A DNA stretch of 64,000 bases, from positions 8,804,001 through 8,868,000 of the forward strand of contig OY292275.1 of the NCBI GenBank assembly GCA_958496175.1, read 5' to 3'. Each line of letters opens with the position of its first letter. Position 1 is the stretch's first letter. Below are positions 12,646 to 24,599 of the stretch, piece by piece. The notes below the pieces were generated by a model, which did not search any database, was not told where the DNA came from, and saw only the letters and a list, made by a program, of their open reading frames with translations. The position numbers were made by a program, and so were the translations under genes. This DNA is from Sisyra terminalis (taxonomy: Eukaryota > Arthropoda > Insecta > Neuroptera > Sisyridae).

Positions 12646-13371
12646 AAAGATAAACGATGATAGAGCTTTTGAGTCTCGTGGAAGAACTTTAGTTTTTGTA
12701 TGGAGAAAAGCTTTGAATTTTATAAATAAGGAAACTAAATCAACATGTAACAATGAAAAAGCGCAGTAGTTTTCGATCTTTTTTTAATTTTTAAATTTAT
12801 ATCGTTTGCTTTTTACTTAAAACTTGGAAAAGTGAAAAGTTCATACAACTTAATGTTTATGAAAAATATAAAAATATTTTGGGTGTTTTGAAATTCTAGT
12901 GTATTTTGGATTTATTCGATTAGTTATCCAAAATGATACGAGGACTTTTCTCAAAATTTAATTAAATATGTTTTTTTTTCAATTTTCTTATGCTTTTAGT
13001 AGATCTTCAATCGAATCATATACTTCTTTGTTTTAATATTGCTAAGATATTTTAAAAAAAAATAAACAATGATAGAGCTTTTGAGTCTAGTGTAAGAACT
13101 TTTGTTTTTGTACGGATAAAAGCTCTGAACTTTATAATTAAGGAAAGTAAATCATCATGTAACAATGAAAAAGCGCAGTAGTTTTCGGTTTTTTTAATTT
13201 TTAAAATCATATCGTTTATTTCTTACTTAAAACTTGGAAAATTGAAAAGCTCATACTACTTAATGTTATGGAAAATATAAGCAATTTTTAGGTGTTTTGA
13301 AATTCATGTGTATTTTGGATTTATTCGAATCGTTATCCAAAATGATATGAGTTTAGTAATGATATTTAGTA
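12646..13371. repeat. Tandem duplication, ~414-bp unit
   Basis: The first copy starts AAAGATAAACGATGATAGAG at ~12646; the second starts at ~13060. They share long runs such as AACAATGAAAAAGCGCAGTA. The second copy is interrupted at ~13372 and resumes at ~14006 (TCTTCAATCGAAGCATATAC), so the block at 13372-14005 was inserted after the duplication. Confidence 0.75.
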
Positions 13372-13373
13372 GA

Positions 13374-13531
13374 TCTCTATAAAAGTTTTTGATATTTTTC
13401 ACAGGTCCTAAGTTATTTGCATTAAACTGAAAATTTCCTGAATTATTATATTTTTAATATAAAAATTATTTTTTTTATTTTAATTGAGTAACTTAGGACC
13501 TGTGAAAAATATCAACAACTTTTATAGAGAT
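13374..13531. repeat. Inverted repeat, arms ~42 bp, ~70-bp loop
   Basis: TCTCTATAAAAGTTTTTGAT and the adjacent ATTTTTCACAGGTCCTAAGT on the left are mirrored on the right with about one mismatch. It could be a short MITE or the end of a longer element. Confidence 0.75.
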
Positions 13532-13813
13532 AAGTTATAGAAGAAAAAGTGCTATACAAAAAATGTCCAATAAAATTTTCTCATAAAATTGATGGTTGCG
13601 TCAAAAAATTGAAAAAAAAATAAAATTTGTCTTTAGTTCAACTTTGACCTCGAATAACTTTTGAAGGAATAAATATATCAAAAATTTGTACGAGACCTTT
13701 TTTGTAGATCGTTCAATTTTCTACAAGAATATACCTTGGTCATTTCGAAATATTGTCACCAACGTGAGCTATAAAATTCCAAAGTGCAAGAGAATATTGT
13801 TCCTATGTTATTT

Positions 13814-13965
13814 AAATGGAAAATCGAAATTTGCGATGAGGCCCCTCTTAATATTAATATTAAGAGCTTAAACTTTCACAGGATATTTTTTGTCATTCCC
13901 AACAATATTTTCGATATAATTAAGAAAAAAAAATCATCATTTTTTTTTGAATCTGTCTAGTATCC
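13814..13965 (-). repeat. Dispersed repeat, copy 3 of 3 (inverted)
   Basis: The reverse complement resembles 10424-10577, including the palindrome CTCTTAATATT and its mirror and the stretch AAATCGAAATTTGCGATGA. It is more diverged than copies 1 and 2. Confidence 0.55.
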
Positions 13966-14059
13966 ACTGTTTATATGAGAAGGTATATGTTGACGTATAT
14001 ATTGTTTCTTCAATCGAAGCATATACTCCTATGCTTTAATATTGTGAGGAAATTTTTAA

Positions 14060-17000
14060 AAATAAGTATAAATAAGAAGAATTTGGATGGTGTTTCTATA
14101 AATAAATAGTAACGCATAAAACTAATGTATATAATTACAGTAATGCGATTTTCTTCATTGTGTTAGTTTAATATAACTTTTAATTTAATTTCTCCAAGGA
14201 AAACTTGTTAAAGCCTAGTGAAAAAGCTTCTTCTTTTTTTCGAAACTAAATCCGAAGCTTTTATTTTTCCACGAATAAACTGGAAAAGCGAGTTTTCTGA
14301 AATTATTTTTAATTTGAAATCCCGCCACGAAAATATTAAAACAGATGATATGATAGTGTAACGAAATGAAGATAATTGAATTTAGTTTTCAAAGTTATCA
14401 TGGCACATTCTCGAATATTTCGGTCTTCATATATGTGGGAATTTTGCACAGAATGGGGATGGAAAGGAGCGAGAGAATCTCTACTCTCTGGAACGAACGA
14501 AATAGGAGAGGATGTTTGTAGCGCCGGGGCTAATGAAATCTAACGACACTCATTCCCATAATGGCGTCTGGTGCTGTTTTACACCCGAACCGGAGTTTCA
14601 TAAAATGAATAAAAACACACAACGCTCCTCTGTTTCAATTAACTTTTACATTTTCGTATCAATTTCAAAAAAATGTAATAAACAACAATCCGACGCGTGT
14701 TACAAGCTTAGTCAATTTTACGAGGGATGTCGCTGAGGCTATGTATCCTCTCATCCCTTAATGTCTACTCTTCAATTTATTACACAATCATTATTTCCCT
14801 CTCAATTTCTTTGTGCAAAAAATTATCACACACATGCTCACTTATTACCACAAAAATTATGTGCCCCAAAAATGTTTTTTAACAAAAAAAAATATTTTAT
14901 CAGTTACTGATGATACAACATATAATGTAGGAGATAAATTTACTTTACTTTCTCCATTAAATTCGATAATTATTGCCAAGAAACGATTTCATAATTTGAT
15001 GATGTTCATATATGACAAGTTTTCCATTTTGATAATAAAATTTTTTGTTCTATATTAATAAAAAATTAATAAAAATAATAACAATAATAATATGAACGAC
15101 GTGTTTTTATAAAATATGTTTCATCAATAAATTATTCAAGAAAAACGAGTTATGGTCATCATTAATCAAATTTTTGATCATTTTGTTTAGTCAATATTTT
15201 TTGAATTTTTTATATCGTTGTTGATAAGAGTGATATTTGTATTTTATGAATGAAAACGAGAAGAGGAAATGAATTATTAAATTATGGACGTATGATTTTT
15301 TATGGTGCGTCATCTTAAGCTAAATCATCAATGAAGACTTGTGCAATTAATATGCCTCAGATTTAATTAATTAAAGTGTTTTGTATAAATTTTTAGCACT
15401 AAGCCAATTATATAAAATTATTAATCATTTATCAATCGAAGAAAATATTCGATTCCCAATATATTTTGTATCAATTTTACCTTATATTTAAAAAAATGAT
15501 CAAAATTTGATTTTAGAAACATTGGTTAAAATTTAGTCACAAAATTAAATTTCGTTTTCCTTTTATAGTGAAACAATTTTCACCGGAGTATTATTGCAAG
15601 GTAGACCTTTAAAAATTAAACTTATATAGCTACAGTTTTGCAAAACTTTTCGTTGGAAAATTTCGACTTTCGAGTTATAGGTGCTGTATTTTATAAAAAA
15701 AATATTTAGTAATTTTTGGACACAAATACATTACAAAGTTGGGAATAATCCTTTTTTGTAGAATTTCCCAGAATAAACTTCTAAAGCTTTTTTTTGGTAT
15801 AAGCAATTAAATTTTCATCGGTTTTTCAATTTCTGAAAATTCGATTTAAATCACAGTACTAAAGCGTTTTAAAGTTAACTACAAAATTCATGACCTTAGT
15901 ATTTAATCAGAATAATACATCTACACTCCAGGAAATTGATTGTTTCCAGGATAAATAAATTGTGCTTTATTGGAAACTTGAACTCTTAGGAGTTCTATAT
16001 GGCCAATTGATTAGAATGTATGAAGATACCGTCGGATACTTCAAACGATAGTCGGCTTATACCAATTGCAAAAAATAGATATTTTAATTATTTAAAACGA
16101 CGAAAGTTTAAATATTTTAAGTTCTAAGTATGAACTATTGTAAATCAATGTGCAAAAAAGGATAAAAAATAAGAAGAATTAACTAGAAGAATATGCCATA
16201 GTTACAGAAGCTAAAAGCTCGTTTGATTCTTGAAGTGAGCTTTTTTGAATATTTACCGATAGGAATAGAATTAGGAAATTTTCGATGATCGCCTTCATTT
16301 GGAAAAAGACACCTAAAGCTAAGAAGTGGAATTTTTTTAATTTCGTAACTTTTTTTCGCAGAAAAGTTACAATATTTTGGATTTGTAGATGGCGTAGATG
16401 GCATTTTTATCTTGGAATTCTTTGATGCTTTTTTAAGTGAAAGAAAAAAATGTTTTTTAACAAAAACTTTATAAATGGAAACGTCCACACTTTGAACCTT
16501 ATTCCTTTAATTTTTCATCGTTAATGATTTTCAGGTTCTATCTAATATTTCCTTTGAAAATTGAGAAAAAAAATTAATTCTCAATCCAATTTCCAACCTT
16601 TAGAATTTATGATCTCTTCATTAAATTACAAATTAAATAGTTTCATAAAACATTTTTAAATATTAATAACATTATCCGATTATTTCAGTTTATTAACAAA
16701 GACTTTCCCAACGCTTATACTATGTTTCACTTAGGGCGTTATATTTTGACACTCAAAAGTTAAACGTGGAACATTTACGTTGTCATTTAATAGATATATT
16801 CGAAAACTTTAATAAATATAAGTTGAATTCGTGACATTTTTGATCATTTATAACGTAATTTACCTTAAGCGATAAATTAAACTTTTACTGCCATACGATT
16901 TTGACATCAAGGATTAAACTTGCAGGTATATTAAAAATACAACCAATTCAACTTTTGAATTATATCCATTATAATCTGAGTATAAGTTTATTCTAACATA

Positions 17001-20000
17001 TCTCCACTTAAATCATTTAAAATTGATTTAATCGTTTGAAAATTAATACGAAATAAATCACAATAATGTTTATTTCTGTAATATAAACGTTAAAGAAAGT
17101 TATTGGTATAGAGAAAAAAAAAAGTTATGAACAATTTTTGTAATTTGACGTCTTCGAGGCAAATCAATCATAATCTCAAATCGTTCCAATTTTCATTTCT
17201 ACAAAATCAATCAAGGCAAAAACTCAATTAAAAATTCCTCCTCGATCATCGCATATTTTGTAATGGCGTGATTTAAATTTCCTCCATCACAACGTATAAA
17301 GTCGGCCCAACATTATTAATTAACATTTCAAAAGAAAGAAGCAAAAAAGCACTAAACGCTAATTTAACAATCTGTTCTTGTTTTCTGTATGGGTTTTTTT
17401 TTTCACAAAGAAATAATACCCAAAAATTAACGCACTTTTTGGAATGCATTGGAGGGAAAAAAAAGGTTTTGAGGAATGAAACCGGTTCTGAATTTATACG
17501 AAGATCACTTCTGATCTTACCCATATTTGGAGTCAAAGCCAGACGGGAAATTGTTTTCAGGTTGCGCGAGGATGTAACACCTCAAAATGAGATTTAATTA
17601 ATTTATTGAATCTTGATTGGATCGACCATTATGAAATATTCGTAATTAAAAAAATTATATCTACACGATTTGAACATTAAAACATGTTTTGATTGAAAAT
17701 TACTATAAACATTTCCGACATGAGGAAAATTTAATTTTTAAAAACACTTTTTTAATTAACTCTGTCAAACTCTGTTGGCCTCAACAAAAAGGATATGCTT
17801 ATGCAACGTTTATAAGTGTAAGTAAATCAAAAACCTAATTATCAAATCATTTTATCCAACAATATCGTCACATAGAAGGTAGAAAATTCTAAATTCATTC
17901 CATGATTTTTCACTTCTGTGCACATTACATTGGGCTTTCATTACAACCATCATTAACCAAGGCAAATTCCAACCCGGCTGCGTAAAATGTGTTTGTTGAG
18001 GGATGATTTGAATACGGAAGGGAAGCTGTTGATGGCAAAAGCCTGCTTTTCACATTAGTTACGCTAGGATTTGTGTCCCTGTTTCTCAATGAAATGAAGG
18101 GTCCCGATCTCATTTTCAGTGGATTTGGTTAAACTTTGAACAATTTGGTAAAAAAATCGAAACAATGGTATCATCTTAAACAGAAAGCCTTCAAATAACT
18201 ACAAAACAAATTGGAATAGTGCTTTAAACTTTACTCAATACTCAATATCTTCATTAAAGCTAATTTATTTTTATTACTTGTGGTTTCATATAAAATCTTT
18301 CTTCCGTATATTTTTTTTTGAAACCATAAAATTATCAACTATTGATTAAAAAATAATACAATTTGAACTACATTTAAATTAAGCTTAGGTCTGTCAAAGC
18401 TTTTTAAGTAATTTGAAACAAGATGACAAATTAAAAGTTTTAAACTCATTTTTTTATATTCTTTATGGCATAAGGATATAAAAATTAAAAGTCCATATTA
18501 ATTTTGGGGTCTTAGAGATACTAGAATTAAAAGTTTCAGTAATTCTAAGGGTAACAATGACTATAGAAAGACTTCGATTTCTTTTGGCTTTATTAGGCAT
18601 AAGCATTTAGAATTCACATTTTATTACAAGCATAGTTGTTTTCAATTGTTATCGTAGTTATACTCCGATTTATATTGTTCATCTAAATCTCTTTTTTCAT
18701 GATATATACGTTGTCAAACAATTTTAAAATTTGTTTATTTTATTAAAATTATTAAATATTAAAAATTTGTAAGTCACTTAAGAATTTATTCTTACAAGTC
18801 ATGTAAAAAGAGAATTGGTTTTCTTTTTAACTTGCGTTAAATCAAATTCGTGTAAAAAAAGAATTAGGTATGACCTTTTTTACCGACCGAATTACAAGGA
18901 TATAAAAAAATTATAAAAGCTTTAGTTAACTTGTATAGTAAAAAAAGTAAAATTGTTCAAAAACTAAACTAATGTTTTTGTTTTAGTAATAACGATTTGT
19001 TGCTCTAAGTTCAAGAAAATTAAAATATCGAAATAATTATTCTTCATAAACAAAACTTAAGAGCTTTTTTATGAGCTTTCACAAAAAATCGATCGAAAGG
19101 AAATTTGAAAACTTACTTTTGATTATATTTTTGGAATAGAAGTATTGTGGAATGCAAATATATAAAAGCGATTTCATTTATAACGATATTATAGCTTAAT
19201 TGTATTATATTATTTAAAAATATGTCTTAAATCTAGAGCATGCGCTCTATTAAAATTCTCAGCGGTAACATTATGAGCTTTTCTGATTATTTGAAAACTG
19301 ATATTTTAACAATTTTATAAAGTTTATCTTTCTTTGGTTTTCCTACAGCTTATTGTACAACCGTTCATTACTGATGTACAATAACTACTGTACAATTTAC
19401 TACTGTAATAAAGCCCTAAATTTTACAATGAAAATGTTGATACCAACTTTGGCATTATTAACTCCAAATGTGCTTTTGAAACAAAATTCGTTCGTTATTA
19501 AATTTTTAAGTACAAATTTCTAGAATGATTGGTAATCTTAACTGTTACACCAATATTTTAGTTTTGAATATTGAAATTTGTTCTTAGAAGCTTTTATTTC
19601 ATAGAAGATAATTATGATTTTTTTTGAAATACTTATGCTTGTATTTCAAGATATGCATTGTCCGAAAATTTATAATCAATATTTCTCTGAACGATAACAT
19701 CATATTTCTAAGGTAAATTTTGAAATTTTAAAATGTTCATCACTTAAAAGCTTCTTTGCTGTAGTGATCATACAGCCTAAAGCTCTAAACTCTTTCGTTA
19801 ACGGAAGTCAACTTTTTAGAGGATAGGACAAGAATAACTTAAAACACTATTTTCTTGAGAAAAACTAAATAGTTTTCAAAAGAAATGTTAAAAATATTTA
19901 ATTTTTAATGTTGTCAAACAACACAACAATTGCAACAGAAAAATTGTATTTTCTTATAATTTTTTTATTCAATTTGATACTTTTATCCACGATATCAATG

Positions 20001-20040
20001 TATAAATATTCTAATACGTTGGTACCTAATTTTTTCTCAT
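14060..20040. other. Long non-coding stretch, no gene seen
   Basis: No exon, transposase or RNA gene is recognised. Less AT-rich patches occur at ~14430-14760 and ~17900-18120; their open frames have no domain. An open frame on the minus strand at 16183-16488 (101 codons) is Lys/Ser-rich and unidentified. This may be the interior of a long intron or intergenic DNA. Confidence 0.5.
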
Positions 20041-20051
20041 TTTTTTTTCAG

Positions 20052-20102
20052 ATATCTGCATAGAAAACAACAAAAGAAAATAAAATTCAACGAAATTTAA
20101 AG
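20052..20102 (+). other. Candidate 51-bp non-coding exon
   Basis: A strong acceptor (run of T ending CAG at 20051) and a near-consensus donor (AAAG followed by GTAAGTTA, from 20103) bound 51 bp. The segment starts ATATCTGCATAG and has stops in the frames checked, so if real it would be a 5'UTR or lncRNA exon. Chance occurrence is possible in AT-rich DNA. Transcript data would decide. Confidence 0.35.
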
Positions 20103-20109
20103 GTAAGTT

Positions 20110-22300
20110 ATTTTAGTTTTTTTTTTAATTTATTTTAAATGCAAAGTAAAGCTCTTAATTATTCTGGCTTTATCTAATGTAATAGGTGTACGCACAAATA
20201 ATTTTTAAATATTTTATGAGTTCATTGTTATGCACTTTTATGTAGGTAATTAAATTTTAAAGTCTGTAAACCAATTTCCTTTATTATAAGAGGAGGAATT
20301 TTTATATTTTTTTCACGCCTGCTACAAAACATTAAAAAAATGTCTTATGTTTGTTGGCTAATTAATTATAATTGCAAGGCTCAAGTTAAATACAATATAA
20401 TGATTTGCTTTTTTAAACTCGATTTTATAGTGAAATTCTAATTCAATGGAAATTGTTAGTTTTTTTTTTTCAAATTTAACACAAAAATTCATGATGAAAA
20501 TGTTTTACCTATAACGAAAACCATTGGAAAGTTAGACGTTAATATTAATAACTATAATTTTCTTGCTACCATTATGCTAATTAATAGATCGTTTGCTTTA
20601 TTGATGAAATTTATCGATGCCTAACAAATATACCTATTACATGAACATAGATTGGTTTATAAACAACGAAATTATTTTTTCAGAGGTTGATTTTTTCCAA
20701 AATTTCCCCACTTAAAGTCATAGCACCTAAAAAAAATAGTTATCTACATTTTAACAATAAGCGGTTATGGGTGGTTTTTAAAAATACAACAATGTCATAT
20801 TTTTTAGTAGAGCTTTACTCTACACTCTACACTATCGTAAGTTATTATAAGTCAAAAGTGTTGCAATGGAATTGTTTGGTTTATACTAAGCATTGTTAAT
20901 AAAGTAACCAAAAGTTTCTCAAACATTTAACCTAATAAATAAAAAGAGAGCTTTATTGTCAGTAAAGACATTAGTCAATGGTTCAATTACAAAAATTCCA
21001 GAAATTATTTTATGGTTTCAAATCGAAACAGTTTAGTCCCTGTTGCGACATATGATATTGTTGCAACCGAACAACCATCGATATATTAATTGGTACCTAC
21101 AATCATTTGGTAAAAATTATTGAAAAATATGTTCTGAAGTTAAAAAACTTCTAGTATTTTACATAGAAGTACCCCACTATATAAGCCGTACAACTCTAAT
21201 AAAAAATAATCTTTCTATTTTTGTTTAGTATTACCAAGAATTTATATTTCAGTAGGTACCTGCAATTTGTACCAGTGCACATAAAATTTACTTTTGGGCA
21301 TTTTCGTGAATTAAATTATAAATTTTGAAAATTAGTCATCTCCTTTATGTTAAAGAGATGCAAAAGTATGAATGCCAACAGTCTAGTAAGGCCCTGCTTA
21401 TAGAACCAACAAGAGTTGTTACGATTCATAAAATTAAGTTTTTTTTTAAATTAAATTTGATTTTGCTTTATAAAAAATATAAAAGCTGTGCAAAATAAAA
21501 CAGTATTTTGCATTCTTCGGGGTGCAAATCATTCTTCATCAAATTTCCTTTGTTTTCTTGAGGTTTGAAGCCTAGATATTTCCAGAAGTCAATCTGTTTA
21601 ATGCATAATACATTAAATTATTGAGCATATTTCCATGTTTTGGAAAACTTTTGGAGTTTGCACATATATACTTAATCAAACCTAGAAAATGTTGGCGAAT
21701 TTTCTTGCAGCTTTAATATATTTTGCATCAATTTAACTTTGAAAAATAACTTTTTTGGAGGTTTCAATTTTTATATCGTTCCGAATATAAAGCTCGAACT
21801 GTTACAAAGCTCTTTAAAAATTAGGCAGTCCATTACTTTCTTATTCTTTTTAGCTTGATTAAGAAAGCTTTATCTTTTTATATAATAGTTTTTTATTGAA
21901 TATTATTGTTGAGATTTGTTTTGTCAAATTTGTGTTTTCTATCGATTTTAATTATTGTAATTATAACATATGAGTTATTGTTCATAAACATGTCATTATC
22001 GGCACATTGAATGTATATTAATTATGCTCAAAGAAATTAATGCAATTGGTATGCATTTAACCGTAAATATATAGGTGTTAGGCTGGTGTCGAGAATAAAA
22101 TTAATTATTAACTATTACTTGTATTTTAACAGCTCTAAAATAGTTATAATTATGGCATAACGACCAAGTGGTATTGAGAAATTTTCTCGTTGAATTATGA
22201 GTCTTTGTTTTGAAAGGAAATCCCGCTTGTGGTAAGCCATCATTACGCTGTTTTAAATTCATTCTGTATAGGTATAAAGTGATAGAATTGATGCAATTTC
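20110..22300. other. Non-coding DNA left of the CpG-rich exon
   Basis: On the minus strand this is downstream of the 22305 splice donor, so most of it is probably the first intron of the regulator gene. No second exon is recognised. Confidence 0.45.
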
Positions 22301-22304
22301 CTAC

Positions 22305-22710
22305 CTCTGGGACATTGGGTTTCACTACCGCTGTCTTCGCTGGGCGGCCCAGGGGCCGTATGCATTCGACTTGCGACTAACATTTGTTGATGATATGCAC
22401 CCGCTGCTAAAACAACCCCCCGGTTATGTTGCGAATTCGAGACCGAATTGGACATAACACCCCGAAGAGGGCCAAACATACCGACCGCAGCACTCGCGGC
22501 CCCCACATGTCCGCCGCCCATTCCTGCCGCGAACAAACTTGCCGCCGCCGCCGGGAAGTGGTGCAAAAGCGGCCCCCACGGGGGTGGCACCCCGGCAGAT
22601 CCATTGCCTCCGTGGTTTCCGTTCGATGCGGCCCGGGCGTTCATTGCCGCCGCATACAGCTGCAAAGCCGGAGGCGGCAATGATAATGGATTTTCCAGTA
22701 CCATTTTCAT
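22305..22710 (-). CDS. First coding exon of a putative developmental transcription factor (partial)
   Basis: A CpG-rich exon stands out sharply from the AT-rich surroundings. Translation from 22710 gives ~135 residues, starting MKMVLENPLSLPPPALQLYA and followed by tracts rich in Ala, Gly, Pro, His and Ser (SAGVPPPWGP, HHFPAAAASLFAAG, GAASAAVG), ending PPSEDSGSETQCPR. The second Met (codon 3) has the stronger context (AAAATGG). The exon ends at CCCAGAG before GTAGG, a plausible donor, leaving a one-base codon phase; the frame continues into AT-rich DNA without sensible protein. Low-complexity N-termini followed by a Ser/Glu/Asp-rich linker are typical of insect homeobox, T-box and similar regulators, but no DNA-binding domain is in the window, so the family is not assigned. 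The rest of the gene should lie further left, beyond a large intron. Confidence 0.6.
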
Positions 22711-23400
22711 TTGAATTGAATTTTGTTTCTGATTAATTGTCCTTATAATGGGACTGTCATTTTTTATTTGACACGTGCATAGCGATAATCAGATGCTTCA
22801 GTTCTTGCCCCAGTTTTGTTTACATTTTGATTGTTTTCTACTCAACTTTTAAATTTCACTAAAACATTTTTCTTTTAATTCACCCACACTGTCAATTAGC
22901 TGTGATGGAGTCAAGTTACTGTTTACGTTTTTCCCACTGTCACGACAATTGTTGAACTTAAACTCATAAAATCACATTTGTAGGTACTATGGTATACCGA
23001 TTGTTGGCTTATAAGTATTCCAAAAAAATTAAGGGGTAACAACACTTAAATTTTATCTGGGACTACAAATTGATTTGACACAAAAACAATTAATATTCAA
23101 TAATCACTGGGATATGATATAAAAACTAATGGTATCATATGGTTTTCTATATACTGGGGCCGCGTTCGGTGTTGTGTTCAACGATCAGAAGACGTCAGTT
23201 GAGACTGGGGTTGTTTGCGTGTCGTCGTGGTTTCTCCGCGTCAAAACTCCGCCAGAACCCGAAACGGGGGCGGGATAAAGCGTACGATTGGTGCGCACGA
23301 TGGCGGTATCTGTCCCTCGGAGGCGGCGTCTACTGACATGTTGACAACCGAGCATATTATGATGCACTTTTTACTTAATGTGGAATTAACTTTGAAGTGA
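22711..23400 (-). promoter_or_regulatory. Probable 5'UTR/promoter of the CpG-rich regulator gene
   Basis: It lies directly upstream of the minus-strand start codon. A CpG-rich island at ~23150-23340 (for example CGAAACGGGGGCGGGATAAA and GGTGCGCACGATGGCGG, plus strand) is separated from the coding exon by ordinary AT-rich sequence. On the minus strand TGTCAGTAGACG could act as an initiator, but no TATA box at the right distance was confirmed. The transcription start is inferred. Confidence 0.4.
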
Positions 23401-24230
23401 TATTAATTCCTATTTCATTTGTTCGTGTAAACTTTCTGCTTTTATTGGACAAAACCTATATGACGAGATTGTATTTTATGAGATGTTTCTTCGCCTTTTC
23501 GCCGCAGCATCTCTTCTCCCAAGCTACAAATGCGCCACACAAAATCCGTTTACGATATCGCCCCCCTTGTTTTCCCATACGTTCTTTGTTCGCTCTCTTT
23601 GTGCCATTTCCTAATTTTTAATTGTAATTTAATACGACTTTTTTATATTTACGTTAATCTCTTACCACTCACTTAATATGATTAGCAATTATTTCTTTTT
23701 ACTTCATTATTTTTATGAGGTTCAATGATCGATTCTGTTTCCTCTTTCTTTTTTTTTGTTTTAATGGAAAATCGAATGAATAGACAAATTCATTTTCTCG
23801 CATACACTTTGTTTATCTATCTAATTTATCTATCGTTTTGGCCACAAATAGAATTTTCCATCGATGACTTTTTGTAAATGTTTATCACTTAAATGCAATT
23901 AAAATATGTAACGACATTTGTAACATGAATTAGACTAGCCACTAAATTATGATTATAAAATTTAATTTTCTGTACATACAAAGACAAAAGTATTAAATTT
24001 GACCGAAAAAAAATATCTGATAATAATACAATGTATACCCGAAAAATATTTTTTAAAGAATTATTGACTTAAATACCTATAGATTTATCATTTTTATTTG
24101 ATAATCAATAAACAAATTCTTAATTTAAATAATAAAACTATCCCCAGAAGTTATAAACAATTTTTTAGGTATGAACAAAATTCGTTCTGCCCGAAAGCCA
24201 AATGTGGGTAACTACTTAAGTAGTGCCCGC
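23400..24230. other. Intergenic DNA right of the putative promoter
   Basis: No gene or clear repeat is seen; AT-rich with TATC/TATT runs near 23810. Confidence 0.45.
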
Positions 24231-24238
24231 CCTTATTT

Positions 24239-24281
24239 TCGGTTTCGGTAAAAAATCTGCTTAAGATTTAGCCGAAACCGA
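24239..24281. repeat. Strong 43-nt hairpin
   Basis: TCGGTTTCGG pairs perfectly with CCGAAACCGA, and a second inner stem (AAATC with GATTT) closes a small loop. It is unusually GC-rich for this window. It could be a transposon end, a structured RNA or a small-RNA precursor; no family is recognised. Confidence 0.6.
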
Positions 24282-24399
24282 TTTTTCGTATCAGCTACTG
24301 AAAAGAGGCAAATGTTATTGCTACCATCGGTCATTACCGCCCATGTTTTTTTCCCTTAATTAGGATGATTTGAAATTTACTTAAAAAAATATTTATAAT

Positions 24400-24500
24400 G
24401 CCCGCGATCTACTGTCGACCTGTTCGTGATCGACCGTTTGGCCACCTCTGGTATAGGTTATACTAGTGGTGGCGAACCGACCGAATTCTATATCTAGAAC
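24400..24500. mobile_element. hAT-like transposon termini, head to head
   Basis: On the minus strand from ~24450 the sequence reads CAGAGGTGGCCAAACGGTCG followed by ATCACGAACAGG and a GATCGCGGGC segment, resembling widespread hAT-type MITE ends (CAGNGGTGGCCAA...). Fifteen or so bases away on the plus strand AGTGGTGGCGAACCGACCG looks like a second, diverged end. No coding sequence is attached. Confidence 0.5.
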
Positions 24501-24599
24501 AACCTCATTCCTCATATTCCTGTAGGTAACGTAGGCAATTTTATGAAGATATTTTTCCCGTTTGCAGGCATACTTTTGATAGTTTTTCATTTCTACAAA

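Larger units (their letters stand above)
13372..14005. mobile_element. Composite insertion splitting the second tandem copy
   Basis: It begins with a 158-bp inverted-repeat structure (13374-13531) whose arms contain CACAGGTCCTAAGTTA and its complement. This is followed by AT-rich DNA with the motif GACCTCGAATAACTTTTGAA and then an inverted copy (13814-13965) of the repeat at 10.4 and 11.5 kb. No complete protein is encoded. It probably contains more than one element. Confidence 0.55.

Noticed and set aside
16183..16488. Minus-strand frame as a degenerate THAP-domain protein
   Set aside because: The spacing of Cys and His residues does not fit the C2CH pattern, and the frame is Lys/Ser-rich as expected by chance.
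22407..22736. Several plus- and minus-strand open frames overlapping the CpG-rich exon
   Set aside because: They are alternative frames of the GC-rich exon at 22305-22710. Only the minus frame starting MKMVLENPL has the low-complexity layout and splice donor of a real exon.
23139..23400. Open frames in the CpG island upstream of the regulator exon
   Set aside because: They are short, overlap on both strands and have no domain; the region is better read as promoter or 5'UTR.
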